A DNA stretch of 64,000 bases from Fimbriiglobus sp043785105 (GCA_043785105.1 JAYVXO010000247.1:1-64000); one strand, 5' to 3'; shown: positions 11,454 through 19,904, numbered from the stretch's first letter. Translations and numbers: made by a program. Notes: generated by a model from the letters alone, not told the origin.

Positions 11454-12431
11454 TTATTCGACCGACGCTTCCGGATCAACATTTGGTTTCGCTTTCTTCG
11501 TCCCGGTCGTTCGGCCACGCAGCGGTCGTCGGGATTGAGGGTGTAGCGATCGTGCAAACGCGGCGAAGTGCGTGAACCCGTCGCCGAACGTCGTGTACTG
11601 CATCCGGCTGCGGATGTCATCACGCAGTGCTTGGCCACCAATGGCAATGGGGATTTTGCGTTCTTCGCACAACAGGTGCAGCTTGCGGTAATCGCGTAGG
11701 AAGGTTTCCACGTCTGGCAAATAGGTTGCCGATAACCAAACCAACTGGGGCGACAGTTGTTCAACCGACGCTTCCAGGGCACTGGACGGCGTGTGCGGGC
11801 CGAGATTGATCGCGTTCCAATCGTTATCCAGCAGCGTCAATTTCGCCAATAACGTCGGCATAATGTAATGGTCGTGTTCCGGCGCGCCGCCGACGGCGAC
11901 GGGGCGCTTCTCCATTGGCTTGGACTGGAGGATCGCTCGCAATTCATAAAGTGCGGCAAGGCAAGCTTGCGTAATCCGGTGTTCTTCCATCACATCGGCC
12001 CGACCGTCGGCCCAGTCGTGGCCCAATTTCGCCAATCCGGGTGCGATGGCCCGGTCCGCCAAGCTTTCGACAGGCACCCCGGCTTGGTACGCACCGATTA
12101 TCAGTGTGCGAATCAATTCCGCATCGCCGGTCTCGATCGCCTTGTTCAACTGCTGGCTCAGTGACTCAATATCGACGTGCGAACTCGGACCACTTTTCCC
12201 GACCAGCAGACCGAGGTTTGCTTGCGGTAGGTTGCCCGCTTTGACAAGCCGTAGCACGTCGGCCAAAAGCAGTTTGCGATGCCCGCCCACGGTGCGATGC
12301 GCGGGCAAGACATCTTCATCAACCCATCGCTTCACGGTCGTCACACTCACACCCAGGGCCAGTGCCACTTGCGCCGTGCTGACGTACCGCTTTTCATTCG
12401 AGGACGACGAGTCAGGTTTTGATGGATTCAT
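11454..12431 (-). CDS. MerR-type B12-binding regulator, CarH/LitR-like photoreceptor
   Basis: A 325-residue protein with an N-terminal MerR helix-turn-helix (about 16-65: 'VSTAQVALALGVSVTTVKRWVDEDVLPAHRTVGGHRKL'), a helical-bundle B12 domain (90-170) and a Rossmann-type cobalamin domain (175-300). The bundle carries Trp140-x9-Glu150-His151, the CarH motif that caps adenosylcobalamin and gives light sensing. In the Rossmann domain the usual DxHxxG loop is altered (EHDHYIM, with His188 as the likely lower ligand). In the dark such proteins form DNA-binding tetramers and repress; light breaks them apart. It is divergent from a sigma-70 gene, as LitR is from LitS in actinomycetes. Light response here is inferred. 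A charged tail ends the protein. Confidence 0.85.
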   Translation of the reverse strand: MNPSKPDSSSSNEKRYVSTAQVALALGVSVTTVKRWVDEDVLPAHRTVGGHRKLLLADVLRLVKAGNLPQANLGLLVGKSGPSSHVDIESLSQQLNKAIETGDAELIRTLIIGAYQAGVPVESLADRAIAPGLAKLGHDWADGRADVMEEHRITQACLAALYELRAILQSKPMEKRPVAVGGAPEHDHYIMPTLLAKLTLLDNDWNAINLGPHTPSSALEASVEQLSPQLVWLSATYLPDVETFLRDYRKLHLLCEERKIPIAIGGQALRDDIRSRMQYTTFGDGFTHFAAFARSLHPQSRRPLRGRTTGTKKAKPNVDPEASVE

Positions 12432-12480
12432 ACTTCTTCGTAGATGTTTGATGCGGTAAGTAACAACACAGACCAGTGAG

Positions 12481-12524
12481 CGACTAAAAGCAGCTTGATT
12501 CCGGACTAAAAGTTTATTGAAATC
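12481..12524. promoter_or_regulatory. Four 11-bp direct repeats, candidate CarH-type operator
   Basis: Reading 11 bp at a time from 12481 gives four units with YTRAWW at the same place: CTAAAA, TTGATT, CTAAAA, TTGAAA. Units 1 and 3 share nine identical bases (GACTAAAAG), 22 bp apart. CarH of Thermus binds such 11-bp-spaced direct repeats as a tetramer. The block lies 50-93 bp upstream of the carH-like start codon, suitable for autoregulation. The consensus differs from that known for Thermus, so the call is an inference from spacing. Confidence 0.45.
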
Positions 12525-12576
12525 GTCTCACGATGCTGACCGGGCTGAATTATTTTTATCATAGTTTACTTGCGCC

Positions 12577-12605
12577 TTGACTTCACTTCCGTGCGCGTCA
12601 ATGAT
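12577..12605 (+). promoter_or_regulatory. Candidate sigma-A-type promoter for the sigma-70 gene
   Basis: TTGACT, a 17-bp spacer, then AATGAT (4 of 6 matches to TATAAT), in an AT-rich stretch. It would give a leader of roughly 165 nt before the ATG at 12779. Read by eye only. Confidence 0.35.
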
Positions 12606-12663
12606 AAGTTCGATTTAGACGTTTCAGTCGTTTCGGACGATTCAATAAAGAAATGTTAGCAAA

Positions 12664-12686
12664 TTGACACCCATAAAGTGTGGCAA
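12664..12686. promoter_or_regulatory. Imperfect dyad in the sigma-70 gene leader
   Basis: The arms TTGACACCC and GTGTGGCAA match in 7 of 9 positions around an ATAAA centre. The left arm includes a perfect TTGACA, but no good -10 box lies 16-18 bp on. It is either a regulator site or part of a second weak promoter. Confidence 0.35.
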
Positions 12687-12778
12687 TTTTCACAAAAACG
12701 AAAATAAATCGTCCAAAACGTTAGTATCTACGACATCGTCCGGTATACCAAGCTGACACCAAACTAAGGGCCTTAAGC

Positions 12779-13606
12779 ATGAGCACGACACCTGAACTAG
12801 AACTGGTCCTGCCGATTACCGAGACGCGGCGGGTGCAACGCACCTCAAGTCTTCCGAGCTACATCACACATCCCATTTTTGCGGACAAAGACGCCAAGCG
12901 GCTCTTCGACCCGACCGAACTACTCGACAGCCCGATCGACTTCGCCGACCGCTACATGCCCGACGACGTTACCCGCGATCACGCGAAACGAATGCACTAC
13001 GCGGCCCACCGAATGCGGAACGCGCGATCGACGATCGAACTGGAGCGTTGGACGAAATGGTACCTCGGCCTTCGGGATCAAATCGTCCTCGGAAATCGTA
13101 AGTTAATTTATCGGGCGGTGCGGCGGCGGATGGCGATTCAAAATCGCGCGGAAGACATGATTGGCGATTGTCACATCGTGCTCATTCAAGCGGTCGCGGC
13201 GTTCAACCCGTGGATGGGAATTCGGTTTAGCACTTACGCTTACACCTGTTTGGTTCGGGCGTTGTCCCGGATGTCGCAGCGGCTTTCGACGGATTGGTTG
13301 TCCCGTTCGATGTCGCTTGACGCACTGCCGGACGGCGAACCGCGGGGTCGCTTTCACGCCGAACCAAGTACGCTGGGCCAATTCCCGTTAGACGAGTTTC
13401 TCCGCGAAGAACACCCGTTGCTTTCGCCACGCGAAAAAACCATTCTCGCCAAACGGTTCTCGTTGGGCGATGACCCGGCGAACCAGACGCTCGAAAAAGT
13501 TGGCAAGGCGATGGGCCTATCGAAAGAGCGCGTTCGCCAAGTCCAAGCGTCCGCACTCACAAAACTTCGCCAAGCGCTGACAGTGCCGTCAACTGTTGAA
13601 TCGTGA
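12779..13606 (+). CDS. Sigma-70 family RNA polymerase sigma factor
   Basis: A 275-residue group-3/4-like sigma factor. Region 2 spans about residues 105-175 (GNRKLIYRAVRRRMAIQNRAEDMIGDCHIVLIQAVAAFNPWMG..FSTYAYTCLVRALSRM) and region 4 about 217-268 (LSPREKTILAKRFSLGDD..TLEKVGKAMGLSKERVRQVQASALTKLRQAL). The N-terminal 90 residues are a variable extension. In known LitR/LitS loci the B12 regulator represses its divergent sigma gene and light releases it, switching on photoprotection; here that is inferred from gene order. The 170-bp AT-rich leader with dyads fits regulated expression. Confidence 0.9.
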   Translation: MSTTPELELVLPITETRRVQRTSSLPSYITHPIFADKDAKRLFDPTELLDSPIDFADRYMPDDVTRDHAKRMHYAAHRMRNARSTIELERWTKWYLGLRDQIVLGNRKLIYRAVRRRMAIQNRAEDMIGDCHIVLIQAVAAFNPWMGIRFSTYAYTCLVRALSRMSQRLSTDWLSRSMSLDALPDGEPRGRFHAEPSTLGQFPLDEFLREEHPLLSPREKTILAKRFSLGDDPANQTLEKVGKAMGLSKERVRQVQASALTKLRQALTVPSTVES

Positions 13607-13654
13607 GTTTTCAGTGATACAAAAAGTGGTGGATCTAATTCCGCAGGGTGGAAA

Positions 13655-13885
13655 GTGTACACACAGCCGGACGATGCCCAAATTCCACGGCAATACAGCC
13701 TCGTTCGGTTCCGGTTCGACCTGATGCCGGTCGAGTACCCGTTCGTGCCCGATGGGGTGTACGTGTTCTTCGGCGACATCCCCAACATGCCCGGCCATTG
13801 CGTGGTTGCCGACCACAAATCCGGGCGGATCTACTCCGGATACCACACCGAGAATTTCACGGAGTTGCCGTCCGACGATGTCTAG
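13655..13885 (+). CDS. Small hypothetical protein
   Basis: A 76-residue soluble protein beginning at GTG after AGGGTGGAAA. It is aromatic-rich ('DLMPVEYPFVPDGVYVFFGDIPNMPGHCVVADHKSGRIYSGYHTENFTELP') and its codon use resembles the surrounding genes, which supports it being real. No family is recognised. It follows the sigma gene by 48 bp, so it could be co-transcribed. The 257 bp after it contain nothing recognisable apart from the AGGAGG site of the next gene. Confidence 0.6.
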   Translation: MYTQPDDAQIPRQYSLVRFRFDLMPVEYPFVPDGVYVFFGDIPNMPGHCVVADHKSGRIYSGYHTENFTELPSDDV

Positions 13886-14142
13886 GCCAACAGCACTTCA
13901 GCCTAAAGCCACTTTTTTGGCAGTGAATCCCATCTCTTGCCCTCGGACTGGCCCAGGAATTGTCGAACTTCGTTGATGATAAACCACACAGGAACTTGAT
14001 TTCGATGCGTTGGCTATCTACGATCATGCCCATGAGTCAGCGCACCCGCCACGGACGGCGGGGAATCGCACCCATCCATTCGTGATGTTGTTCGCAAGGA
14101 AGTAGATCACCCAATATCGGGACACCTAACGCAGGAGGCATT

Positions 14143-14526
14143 ATGCCGACTACTCGCCCCGATGACGACACGCCGACACTCACGGCTTCGCGTGTGACGC
14201 GACTTTACACGTTCCTGAATTTGGTGGCCGGTACACCTCGTGTCCGCAGCGTCATTTTGAAGAAGCTCAAAATCGACGTGCGCAGTTTTTACCGCGACTT
14301 GGAAGTCTTGCGGACACTGGACATCGTCATCACGACGGAAGGGGAACGCTACTCGTTAACCACACCACTCTCCGATGCACTCGCCCGCCTTCCGTTCCCG
14401 GACCCTGGATTGAGTTTTCAGGAAGTGATCACCCTTGCCAACGGCCGCACGGATGCCCACAAGAAACTGAAGGCGCGGCTGAGTAGCTTCAACGGCTTGA
14501 ATCTTCCGAACGGTGGGACGAATTGA
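14143..14526 (+). CDS. Small HTH-domain DNA-binding protein
   Basis: A 127-residue protein with an HTH_11/WYL-type winged helix N-terminus (residues about 17-70: 'TRLYTFLNLVAGTPRVRSVILKKLKIDVRSFYRDLEVLRTLDIVITTEGERYSL') and a short C-terminal tail without the WYL ligand domain. AGGAGG lies just upstream of the ATG. Its end overlaps the TTG two codons before the kdsB ATG, so it is likely co-transcribed with kdsB and may regulate this operon. The target is unknown. Confidence 0.75.
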   Translation: MPTTRPDDDTPTLTASRVTRLYTFLNLVAGTPRVRSVILKKLKIDVRSFYRDLEVLRTLDIVITTEGERYSLTTPLSDALARLPFPDPGLSFQEVITLANGRTDAHKKLKARLSSFNGLNLPNGGTN

Positions 14527-14528
14527 CG

Positions 14529-15296
14529 ATGCGAACCGCCATCGTGATTCCGGCACGCTTTGCGTCGCAACGACTTCCGGGAAAGCCGCTGTTACGCACC
14601 ACTGGCAAATACCTCATCCAGCACGTCTACGAGCAAGCTCTTCGCGCGAAGTCCGCGACCGTCGTGATCGTGGCCACCGATGATACGCGCATTTATTCGG
14701 CAGTGGAAAGCTTCGGCGGTCGGGCCATGATGACGCGGGCGGATCACGTCTCCGGAACAGATCGGATTGCTGAAGTCGCAGAAACGTTGGATGTCGATAC
14801 CATCGTCAACTTGCAAGGCGATGAACCGTTGTTCGATGCTGCTGGACTCGATCTTGTGGCGAAGTTGCTGATGGACGATCCGGATGCCGAAGTCGCAACG
14901 CTCATGACACCGATCCGGGATGCGGAAACCTACTTCAGTCCCAATTGTGTAAAAGTCGTGGTCGATGATCGTGGGCGGGCGCTGTACTTCAGTCGCAGTC
15001 CGATTCCGATGGTCCGGGACAGCACGCCGAACTTTCACGCCAATCCGCCGCAGTTTTTCTTGCACCTCGGGGTGTACGCCTATCGCCGTGAAACACTGTT
15101 GAAGTTGTCGAAAACGCCTCCCCACCCGCTGGAACTGTCCGAAAAATTGGAACAACTCCGCGTGCTAGGTCACGGTGGAATCATCCGCGTTGGCATCCTC
15201 CCAACTGCCCATCGTGGCGTGGATACCCCTGCCGATTATGATGCGTTTGTCGAAGCCTACCGGAACGAACGCTTTAACCCCGTCGCCGAATCGTAA
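14529..15296 (+). CDS. kdsB: 3-deoxy-manno-octulosonate cytidylyltransferase
   Basis: Activates KDO with CTP to CMP-KDO in the cytoplasm for lipid A core synthesis. The 255-residue product (MRTAIVIPARFASQRLPGKPL) has the nucleotide-binding N-terminus, VIVATDD, the NLQGDEP metal-binding loop and the 'LYFSRSPIPM' and 'HLGVYAYRRETLLKL' signatures, at the usual length. A TTG two codons upstream is an alternative start. pyrG, which supplies the CTP substrate, is encoded next, a functional pairing also seen in proteobacteria. Its presence implies an LPS-bearing outer membrane. Confidence 0.95.
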   Translation: MRTAIVIPARFASQRLPGKPLLRTTGKYLIQHVYEQALRAKSATVVIVATDDTRIYSAVESFGGRAMMTRADHVSGTDRIAEVAETLDVDTIVNLQGDEPLFDAAGLDLVAKLLMDDPDAEVATLMTPIRDAETYFSPNCVKVVVDDRGRALYFSRSPIPMVRDSTPNFHANPPQFFLHLGVYAYRRETLLKLSKTPPHPLELSEKLEQLRVLGHGGIIRVGILPTAHRGVDTPADYDAFVEAYRNERFNPVAES

Positions 15297-15329
15297 ACCG
15301 AATCGCTTCTGCAAATCGGATTGTTGGAG

Positions 15330-15345
15330 CGGGTTCCCGAACCCG
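15330..15345 (+). terminator. Short hairpin in the kdsB-pyrG gap
   Basis: Arms CGGGTTC / GAACCCG (7 bp) with a 2-nt loop, 33 bp after the kdsB stop and 78 bp before pyrG. It is followed by ATATATTC rather than a U-tract, so it may be a weak terminator or a leader structure for pyrG. Confidence 0.35.
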
Positions 15346-15422
15346 ATATATTCACCTTAGGCTATGGGTTCGCTCCTCTTGCTGTTCTTCTCGGCATCAG
15401 TTTCACCGAAGGTCTACCGCGA

Positions 15423-17072
15423 ATGACGAAGCATATTTTCGTGACGGGTGGCGTGGTGAGTTCGCTGGGTAAGGGCCTCACCTCCGCGTCAGTTGGCCTG
15501 TTATTGGAGCGCCGGGGACTCAAAGTCCGAATGCAGAAATTCGACCCGTATCTCAACGTCGATCCGGGCACGATGAGTCCCTACCAACACGGCGAAGTGT
15601 ACGTGCTGGACGACGGCGCGGAGACGGACCTCGACCTCGGCCACTATGAACGCTTCACCCACGCCCACCTGGACCGCGATTGCAATTACACGACCGGGAA
15701 GATTTACCTCTCGGTCATCAACAAAGAACGCAACGGCGACTTCAAAGGCAAAACCGTTCAAGTCATTCCGCACGTCACCAACGAGATCAAGGACTGCATC
15801 CGCAAACTCGTGACGCCGGACGTGGATGTCGTCATCACCGAAATTGGCGGCACCGTCGGCGACATTGAGGGGATGCCGTACTTTGAAGCGATCCGGCAAT
15901 TCGCACTGGATGTCGGCAAAGCCAACTGCTTGTTCATCCACCTCACATTGGTGCCATACCTCAAAGCCGCCGGTGAACTGAAGACGAAGCCGACGCAACA
16001 CAGCGTAATGGAGTTACGCAAGATCGGGATTCAGCCGGACATTCTGGTTTGCCGCACCGAACGTGAGATTCCAGAAAGCGATTGCGAAAAGATCGCCCTG
16101 TTCTGCAACGTCGAACGCCGGGCGGTGATTGAAGAGAAAGACCGTGAGTTCAGCATCTACGAAGTCCCCCTGAGCTTGAGTAGCAACAAGATCGACGAAC
16201 TGATCGTGGAAAAGCTCAACCTCACAAAAGCGGTTCCGCTGCAGATGGACGACTGGAAGGCGATGCTGGAGCGAATGAAAAACCCCGCCCACGAAGTGAC
16301 GATCGCGCTAGTCGGTAAGTATGTCAAGCTCCGCGACGCCTACAAATCCGTGTACGAATCGCTCGATCACGCCGGGATTGCCCACCATACGAAAGTGAAA
16401 ATCGTCCGCTTCGAGGCGGAGCAAGTGGAACGAGACGGGGCGGCAAAGTTACTGGCCAACGTTGACGGCGTGCTGGTTCCGGGCGGGTTCGACAAGCGTG
16501 GGATTCCGGGCAAGATCGAGGCCATTCATTACGCCCGCGAAACCGGGTTGCCGTTCTTCGGGATCTGCCTCGGGTTGCAATGTGCCACGATCGAATTTGC
16601 CCGCAACGTTCTTGGGTTAACGGACGCGAACTCGACGGAGTTTAACAAAGAGACGCCGCACCCGGTCGTGTGCTTGCTGGACGCCCAACGCAAAATCACG
16701 CAAATTGGTGGCACGATGCGACTCGGGGCGTATGACTGCAAACTGGTCCCCGGTACGAAAGCCTACACCGCCTATCAATCGCCGCACATCTCCGAACGCC
16801 ACCGGCACCGCTACGAAGTGAACAACGATTACCGGGCACAACTCGAAGCCGCCGGTTTAGTCATTTCCGGAACCAGCCCGGACGGCGCCCTTGTGGAAGT
16901 GATCGAGTTACCCAGTCACCCGTGGTTCGTCGCGGTGCAAAGCCACCCCGAGTTCCAATCGAAGCCGACCGAACCACACCCTCTGTTCCGCGATTTCGTC
17001 GGGGCATCCCTGCTCCATCGGCAAGCCAAGAAAGAAGACGCGCGGGCAAGACTGACAGTCGGCGCGATGTAA
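15423..17072 (+). CDS. pyrG: CTP synthase
   Basis: Makes CTP from UTP, ATP and glutamine. The 549-residue protein starts MTKHIFVTGGVVSSLGKG, the canonical synthase P-loop; a longer in-frame extension upstream has no homology and was rejected. The amidoligase domain occupies about 1-270 (DPYLNVDPGTMSPYQHGEV, EIGGTVGDIE), and the class I glutamine amidotransferase domain about 290-540 with the nucleophile elbow FFGICLGLQCA and the C-terminal His-x-Glu ('QSHPEFQS'). Length is typical. It is downstream of kdsB and ends at a large palindrome shared with the convergent copper-protein gene. Confidence 0.97.
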   Translation: MTKHIFVTGGVVSSLGKGLTSASVGLLLERRGLKVRMQKFDPYLNVDPGTMSPYQHGEVYVLDDGAETDLDLGHYERFTHAHLDRDCNYTTGKIYLSVINKERNGDFKGKTVQVIPHVTNEIKDCIRKLVTPDVDVVITEIGGTVGDIEGMPYFEAIRQFALDVGKANCLFIHLTLVPYLKAAGELKTKPTQHSVMELRKIGIQPDILVCRTEREIPESDCEKIALFCNVERRAVIEEKDREFSIYEVPLSLSSNKIDELIVEKLNLTKAVPLQMDDWKAMLERMKNPAHEVTIALVGKYVKLRDAYKSVYESLDHAGIAHHTKVKIVRFEAEQVERDGAAKLLANVDGVLVPGGFDKRGIPGKIEAIHYARETGLPFFGICLGLQCATIEFARNVLGLTDANSTEFNKETPHPVVCLLDAQRKITQIGGTMRLGAYDCKLVPGTKAYTAYQSPHISERHRHRYEVNNDYRAQLEAAGLVISGTSPDGALVEVIELPSHPWFVAVQSHPEFQSKPTEPHPLFRDFVGASLLHRQAKKEDARARLTVGAM

Positions 17073-17077
17073 CGACG

Positions 17078-17131
17078 GTCCATGAACAGACGAAGCCAAC
17101 CCGATCGGGTTGGCTTCGTCTGTTCATGGAC
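17078..17131. terminator. 54-bp perfect palindrome, bidirectional terminator
   Basis: Two 27-bp arms meet with no spacer (centre CCGATCGG), forming a perfect palindrome between the pyrG stop and the convergent gene ending at 17146. Neither side has a U-tract. Its place between two convergent genes fits a two-way terminator. Confidence 0.75.
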
Positions 17132-17145
17132 TTGGGCGTGCCGTG

Positions 17146-17925
17146 TTACTTCGGGAACTCAAAATCGAGCGGTTTCAATTCCAGAGTCGCACCTTTGACT
17201 TCGATGGTCTCGCCAATTACACCGTCACGACCCTTGTGGAATCCGTCTTCGTGCCAGTACACCACACGCCATTTGCCGGCGGGGGCGTCTTTGATCTCGA
17301 ACTTCCCGTCGGCATCCGTGATGGCGAAGTACGGGTGATCGAACACCCGCAACCGGCCTGCCATCCAGGGGTGGATGTCGCACTTGAACGGAATGGGTGT
17401 GGACTGTGCCACGAGTGGTTCGGCAACTTTGTGCGACTTGCCGGCGGGGATCGTGATGTTGAACGCGGGTTCGCCGCTGTAGTTCGTGTTGTGCGCGACG
17501 GACGCGCTGTTTTTGACTTCGAGGGTATCTCCAGTCCGTGCCGCTAAAACACGTGGTACGAACTGGCAGCAGGGTTGGTCGATCACGTGGTTCTTGGGCG
17601 CCACTTTGGCGAGTTCGGGCTTAATTTTCTCTTTCGGGAACGTGTCCTTACGATCTTTCGTGTCGGGCCGCAGCCAGACGATGACGTTTTTCAGCCCCTT
17701 GGATTTCGCGTTCACGATTTTGTTTTCGTAGGTTAGCGGGCCATCTTTGAGGCAATGCTCTTTGTCGTTCGTGACTTCGATCTTCTTGGCTTCCTCCGGT
17801 TTGCTGACAATCACTTGTCCCTTAATCGTGGTCCATTCGCCCTTGTCTTGGGCTTGGCTTATGGTCATCGACGCGGTGAGAGCAAGCAAGCCGCTCAAAA
17901 ATGCAATCAGTCGATACGGTCGCAT
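17146..17925 (-). CDS. Secreted cupredoxin-like copper protein
   Basis: The 259-residue product starts MRPYRLIAFLSGLLALTASMTISQAQ, a Sec signal peptide; the longer upstream frame is rejected. It has the type I blue-copper pattern: His in 'VAHNTNYSGEP', then 'FKCDIHPWMAGRL' giving Cys, His and Met ligands, and a following 'FAITDADGKFEIKDAPAGKWRVVYWHEDG' carboxypeptidase-regulatory-like beta domain. Similar proteins are annotated as methylamine-utilisation or plastocyanin-like proteins in planctomycetes and probably carry electrons in the periplasm. A two-Cys motif (QPCCQF) lies before the copper site. The partner is unknown. Confidence 0.82.
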   Translation of the reverse strand: MRPYRLIAFLSGLLALTASMTISQAQDKGEWTTIKGQVIVSKPEEAKKIEVTNDKEHCLKDGPLTYENKIVNAKSKGLKNVIVWLRPDTKDRKDTFPKEKIKPELAKVAPKNHVIDQPCCQFVPRVLAARTGDTLEVKNSASVAHNTNYSGEPAFNITIPAGKSHKVAEPLVAQSTPIPFKCDIHPWMAGRLRVFDHPYFAITDADGKFEIKDAPAGKWRVVYWHEDGFHKGRDGVIGETIEVKGATLELKPLDFEFPK

Positions 17926-18034
17926 GGCAAAACTCCATCGTGGGAAAGGGAACCTGGCGGGATCTACGGCATTGTTGGGCCGTCCGCCCGATTTGGCAAC
18001 AGGCAGCACTACTGAATAATGCACCGCCACCCGA

Positions 18035-18805
18035 TTATTGCGTCAAAAATTGCAGCACTTCGGCGTGAAGTTTTCCATTACTGGCCAGCGTGTCCGGGCG
18101 ATCAATGGTCACTTGGTTATCCCAATTGGTCATGCGGCCACCCGCTTCTTCGACGATCGGGATGAGCGCCGCGATGTCCCACTCATGCACACCGGTGTCA
18201 ATCATGAAGTCGAATGAACCCTGGGCCACCAACATGAAACCGTAGAAGTCGCCGAAGCCTCGTGACCGACTGACCTGACCTGCCAAGTCGAGGAACTGCT
18301 GCTCCTGCCCGGCTTTCGTGAACCAGTTGACGCTGGAATAACACATGTGGGCTTCGGTCAATTGTGTCACATCCGAAACGCGAATCCGTGTACTGTCACG
18401 GTAAGCACCGTTGCCACGAATGGCGTGATACATCAGGTTCATCGTCGGCACATATACCGCCCCGCCGATCGGTTCGCCCCGATACTCTAACCCGATCAGT
18501 GTGCCCCAAATCGGCACCTTGCGGATGAAGGATTTCGTGCCGTCGATCGGATCAATCACCCAACGGTAGCCGGTTGTGTTTGGTTCGTCGCCGAACTCTT
18601 CGCCCAAAAAGCCGTCGCCGGGAAAGTGCTGACCGACTAGCTTGCGGATCAACGCTTCGGCATTGCGGTCCGCAATCGTGACCGGGCTTTGATCGGCTTT
18701 AAACTCGACATCGAATGTTCCATCGAAGATCGTCTTAGCTAAATCACCCGCTTGACGGGCCGCATCAATTGCGAGTTCGTAGCGGGTACGCCAATCCGGA
18801 TTCAT
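18035..18805 (-). CDS. hisN: Inositol-monophosphatase family, probable histidinol-phosphatase
   Basis: A 256-residue magnesium-dependent phosphatase. Family motifs are all present: metal site GEEFGD, the WVIDPIDGTKSFIRKVPIWG signature, and the C-terminal 'HEWDIAALIPIVEEAGGRMTNW'. The FIRKVPxWGTLIGL form is typical of the HisN-type histidinol-phosphate phosphatase branch, but it could act on inositol or other sugar phosphates. The start MNPDWRTRYELAIDAARQAGD was chosen over an upstream one in a non-homologous extension. It lies 45 bp after a ROK kinase gene and close to trpF, suggesting an amino-acid/sugar operon. Confidence 0.85.
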   Translation of the reverse strand: MNPDWRTRYELAIDAARQAGDLAKTIFDGTFDVEFKADQSPVTIADRNAEALIRKLVGQHFPGDGFLGEEFGDEPNTTGYRWVIDPIDGTKSFIRKVPIWGTLIGLEYRGEPIGGAVYVPTMNLMYHAIRGNGAYRDSTRIRVSDVTQLTEAHMCYSSVNWFTKAGQEQQFLDLAGQVSRSRGFGDFYGFMLVAQGSFDFMIDTGVHEWDIAALIPIVEEAGGRMTNWDNQVTIDRPDTLASNGKLHAEVLQFLTQ

Positions 18806-18849
18806 ACGTGATTCTTGCTTTCGTAGTGTGAATGAAGTCGTGGACTCGA

Positions 18850-19803
18850 TCAATCGGTTTTCGTTTTACTCATGGCGTAGGCCGCACAACCAATGATGCC
18901 AGAGTCATCACCCAGCGATGCGGCCACGCAGCGCACATTCTCCGTCGCTCCGGGTAGCGTGTAGCGTTGGGCGAAGTCCCAGATGCGTTCGATGAAACTC
19001 TCCCCCAGTGCGCCCGCGACACCCCCGCCAATCACGATGACTTCCGGACTGATGAAGTTCACAACGCTGCCGATACTCGCCCCCAGTGCCCGCGCCGCTT
19101 CGTCGATGATTGTGACCGCCACCGGGTCATCTTTTTGGTAAAACTCTGCCAGTTGGGCGCTCTTCACTTTATCCAACTCGACGCCTTTCCATTCCTTGCG
19201 AACCCGCTTCGGCGAATCGTCCAAGATTTCCTTGGCTCGCTTCATCTGATACTTGCGTCCGGCAATCGCTTCAAGCGAAGTACCACGACGCCAGTGAATA
19301 ATGGTGTGCCCAATCTCCCCGGCGTGGCCGTTGAACCCGTTGAACAACTCCTTGTTCAGGATCAAGCCCCCACCGACACCCGTGCCGACGAAAATACCGA
19401 AGACGTGTCTCGCACCCTTCGCAGCACCGTGGGCAAATTCACCGTAGGTGCCCATGCGCACGTCGTTTTCGACGTAAACCGGCCACGTCCATTCCTTCGG
19501 TAGCAACGGCGTGACATCCAGATCACGCCATCCCAGGTTCGGTGCGAACTTCACGATCGGCTGCCCAATGACAATTTGTCCAGGGATGCCGAAGCCGAGG
19601 CCACGAATTTCCGCCGGGTCGATTTTTGCTTCCCGGATCACCGCGTCAACAGCTTGCCCGACGCGAGAAAACACGGCTGCCGGACCCGATTCACTACCCG
19701 TGGGTTGTTTGGACCGTGCCAGCAACGTCAATTGGGAATCAAACAGACCCGCGAGAATTTTCGTTCCCCCGAGGTCCACGCCAATCCAGTAACCGTGGCT
19801 CAT
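18850..19803 (-). CDS. ROK-family glucokinase-like sugar kinase
   Basis: A 317-residue ROK protein starting MSHGYWIGVDLGGTKILAGLF, with GGAGAG 8 nt before the ATG. It contains the phosphate-binding DLGGTK motif, 'GIFVGTGVGGGLILNKELFNG', the catalytic-region 'GHAGEIGHTIIHW' (base Asp/Glu and zinc His) and 'PEVIVIGGGVAG'. The CxCGxxGC zinc cluster usual in ROK kinases is missing; after EIGH the chain runs to 'RRGTSLEAIAGRKY'. It phosphorylates glucose or a related sugar by family inference. It is flanked by trpF and hisN, and a second ROK gene lies 0.8 kb away. Confidence 0.88.
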   Translation of the reverse strand: MSHGYWIGVDLGGTKILAGLFDSQLTLLARSKQPTGSESGPAAVFSRVGQAVDAVIREAKIDPAEIRGLGFGIPGQIVIGQPIVKFAPNLGWRDLDVTPLLPKEWTWPVYVENDVRMGTYGEFAHGAAKGARHVFGIFVGTGVGGGLILNKELFNGFNGHAGEIGHTIIHWRRGTSLEAIAGRKYQMKRAKEILDDSPKRVRKEWKGVELDKVKSAQLAEFYQKDDPVAVTIIDEAARALGASIGSVVNFISPEVIVIGGGVAGALGESFIERIWDFAQRYTLPGATENVRCVAASLGDDSGIIGCAAYAMSKTKTD

Positions 19804-19904
19804 TGGTCGCTCTCCGGGGTTGTCGTGCATTATTAGGCGTCGATGCTTCCTCATTGCCATTTTAAGAAATGATGTCTGACCCTCAACCCTAAACCAATTC
19901 CTCG

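Noticed and set aside
12432..12778. Small gene between the CarH-like and sigma genes
   Set aside because: AT-rich, full of stops in all frames; only regulatory repeats and promoter-like boxes seen.
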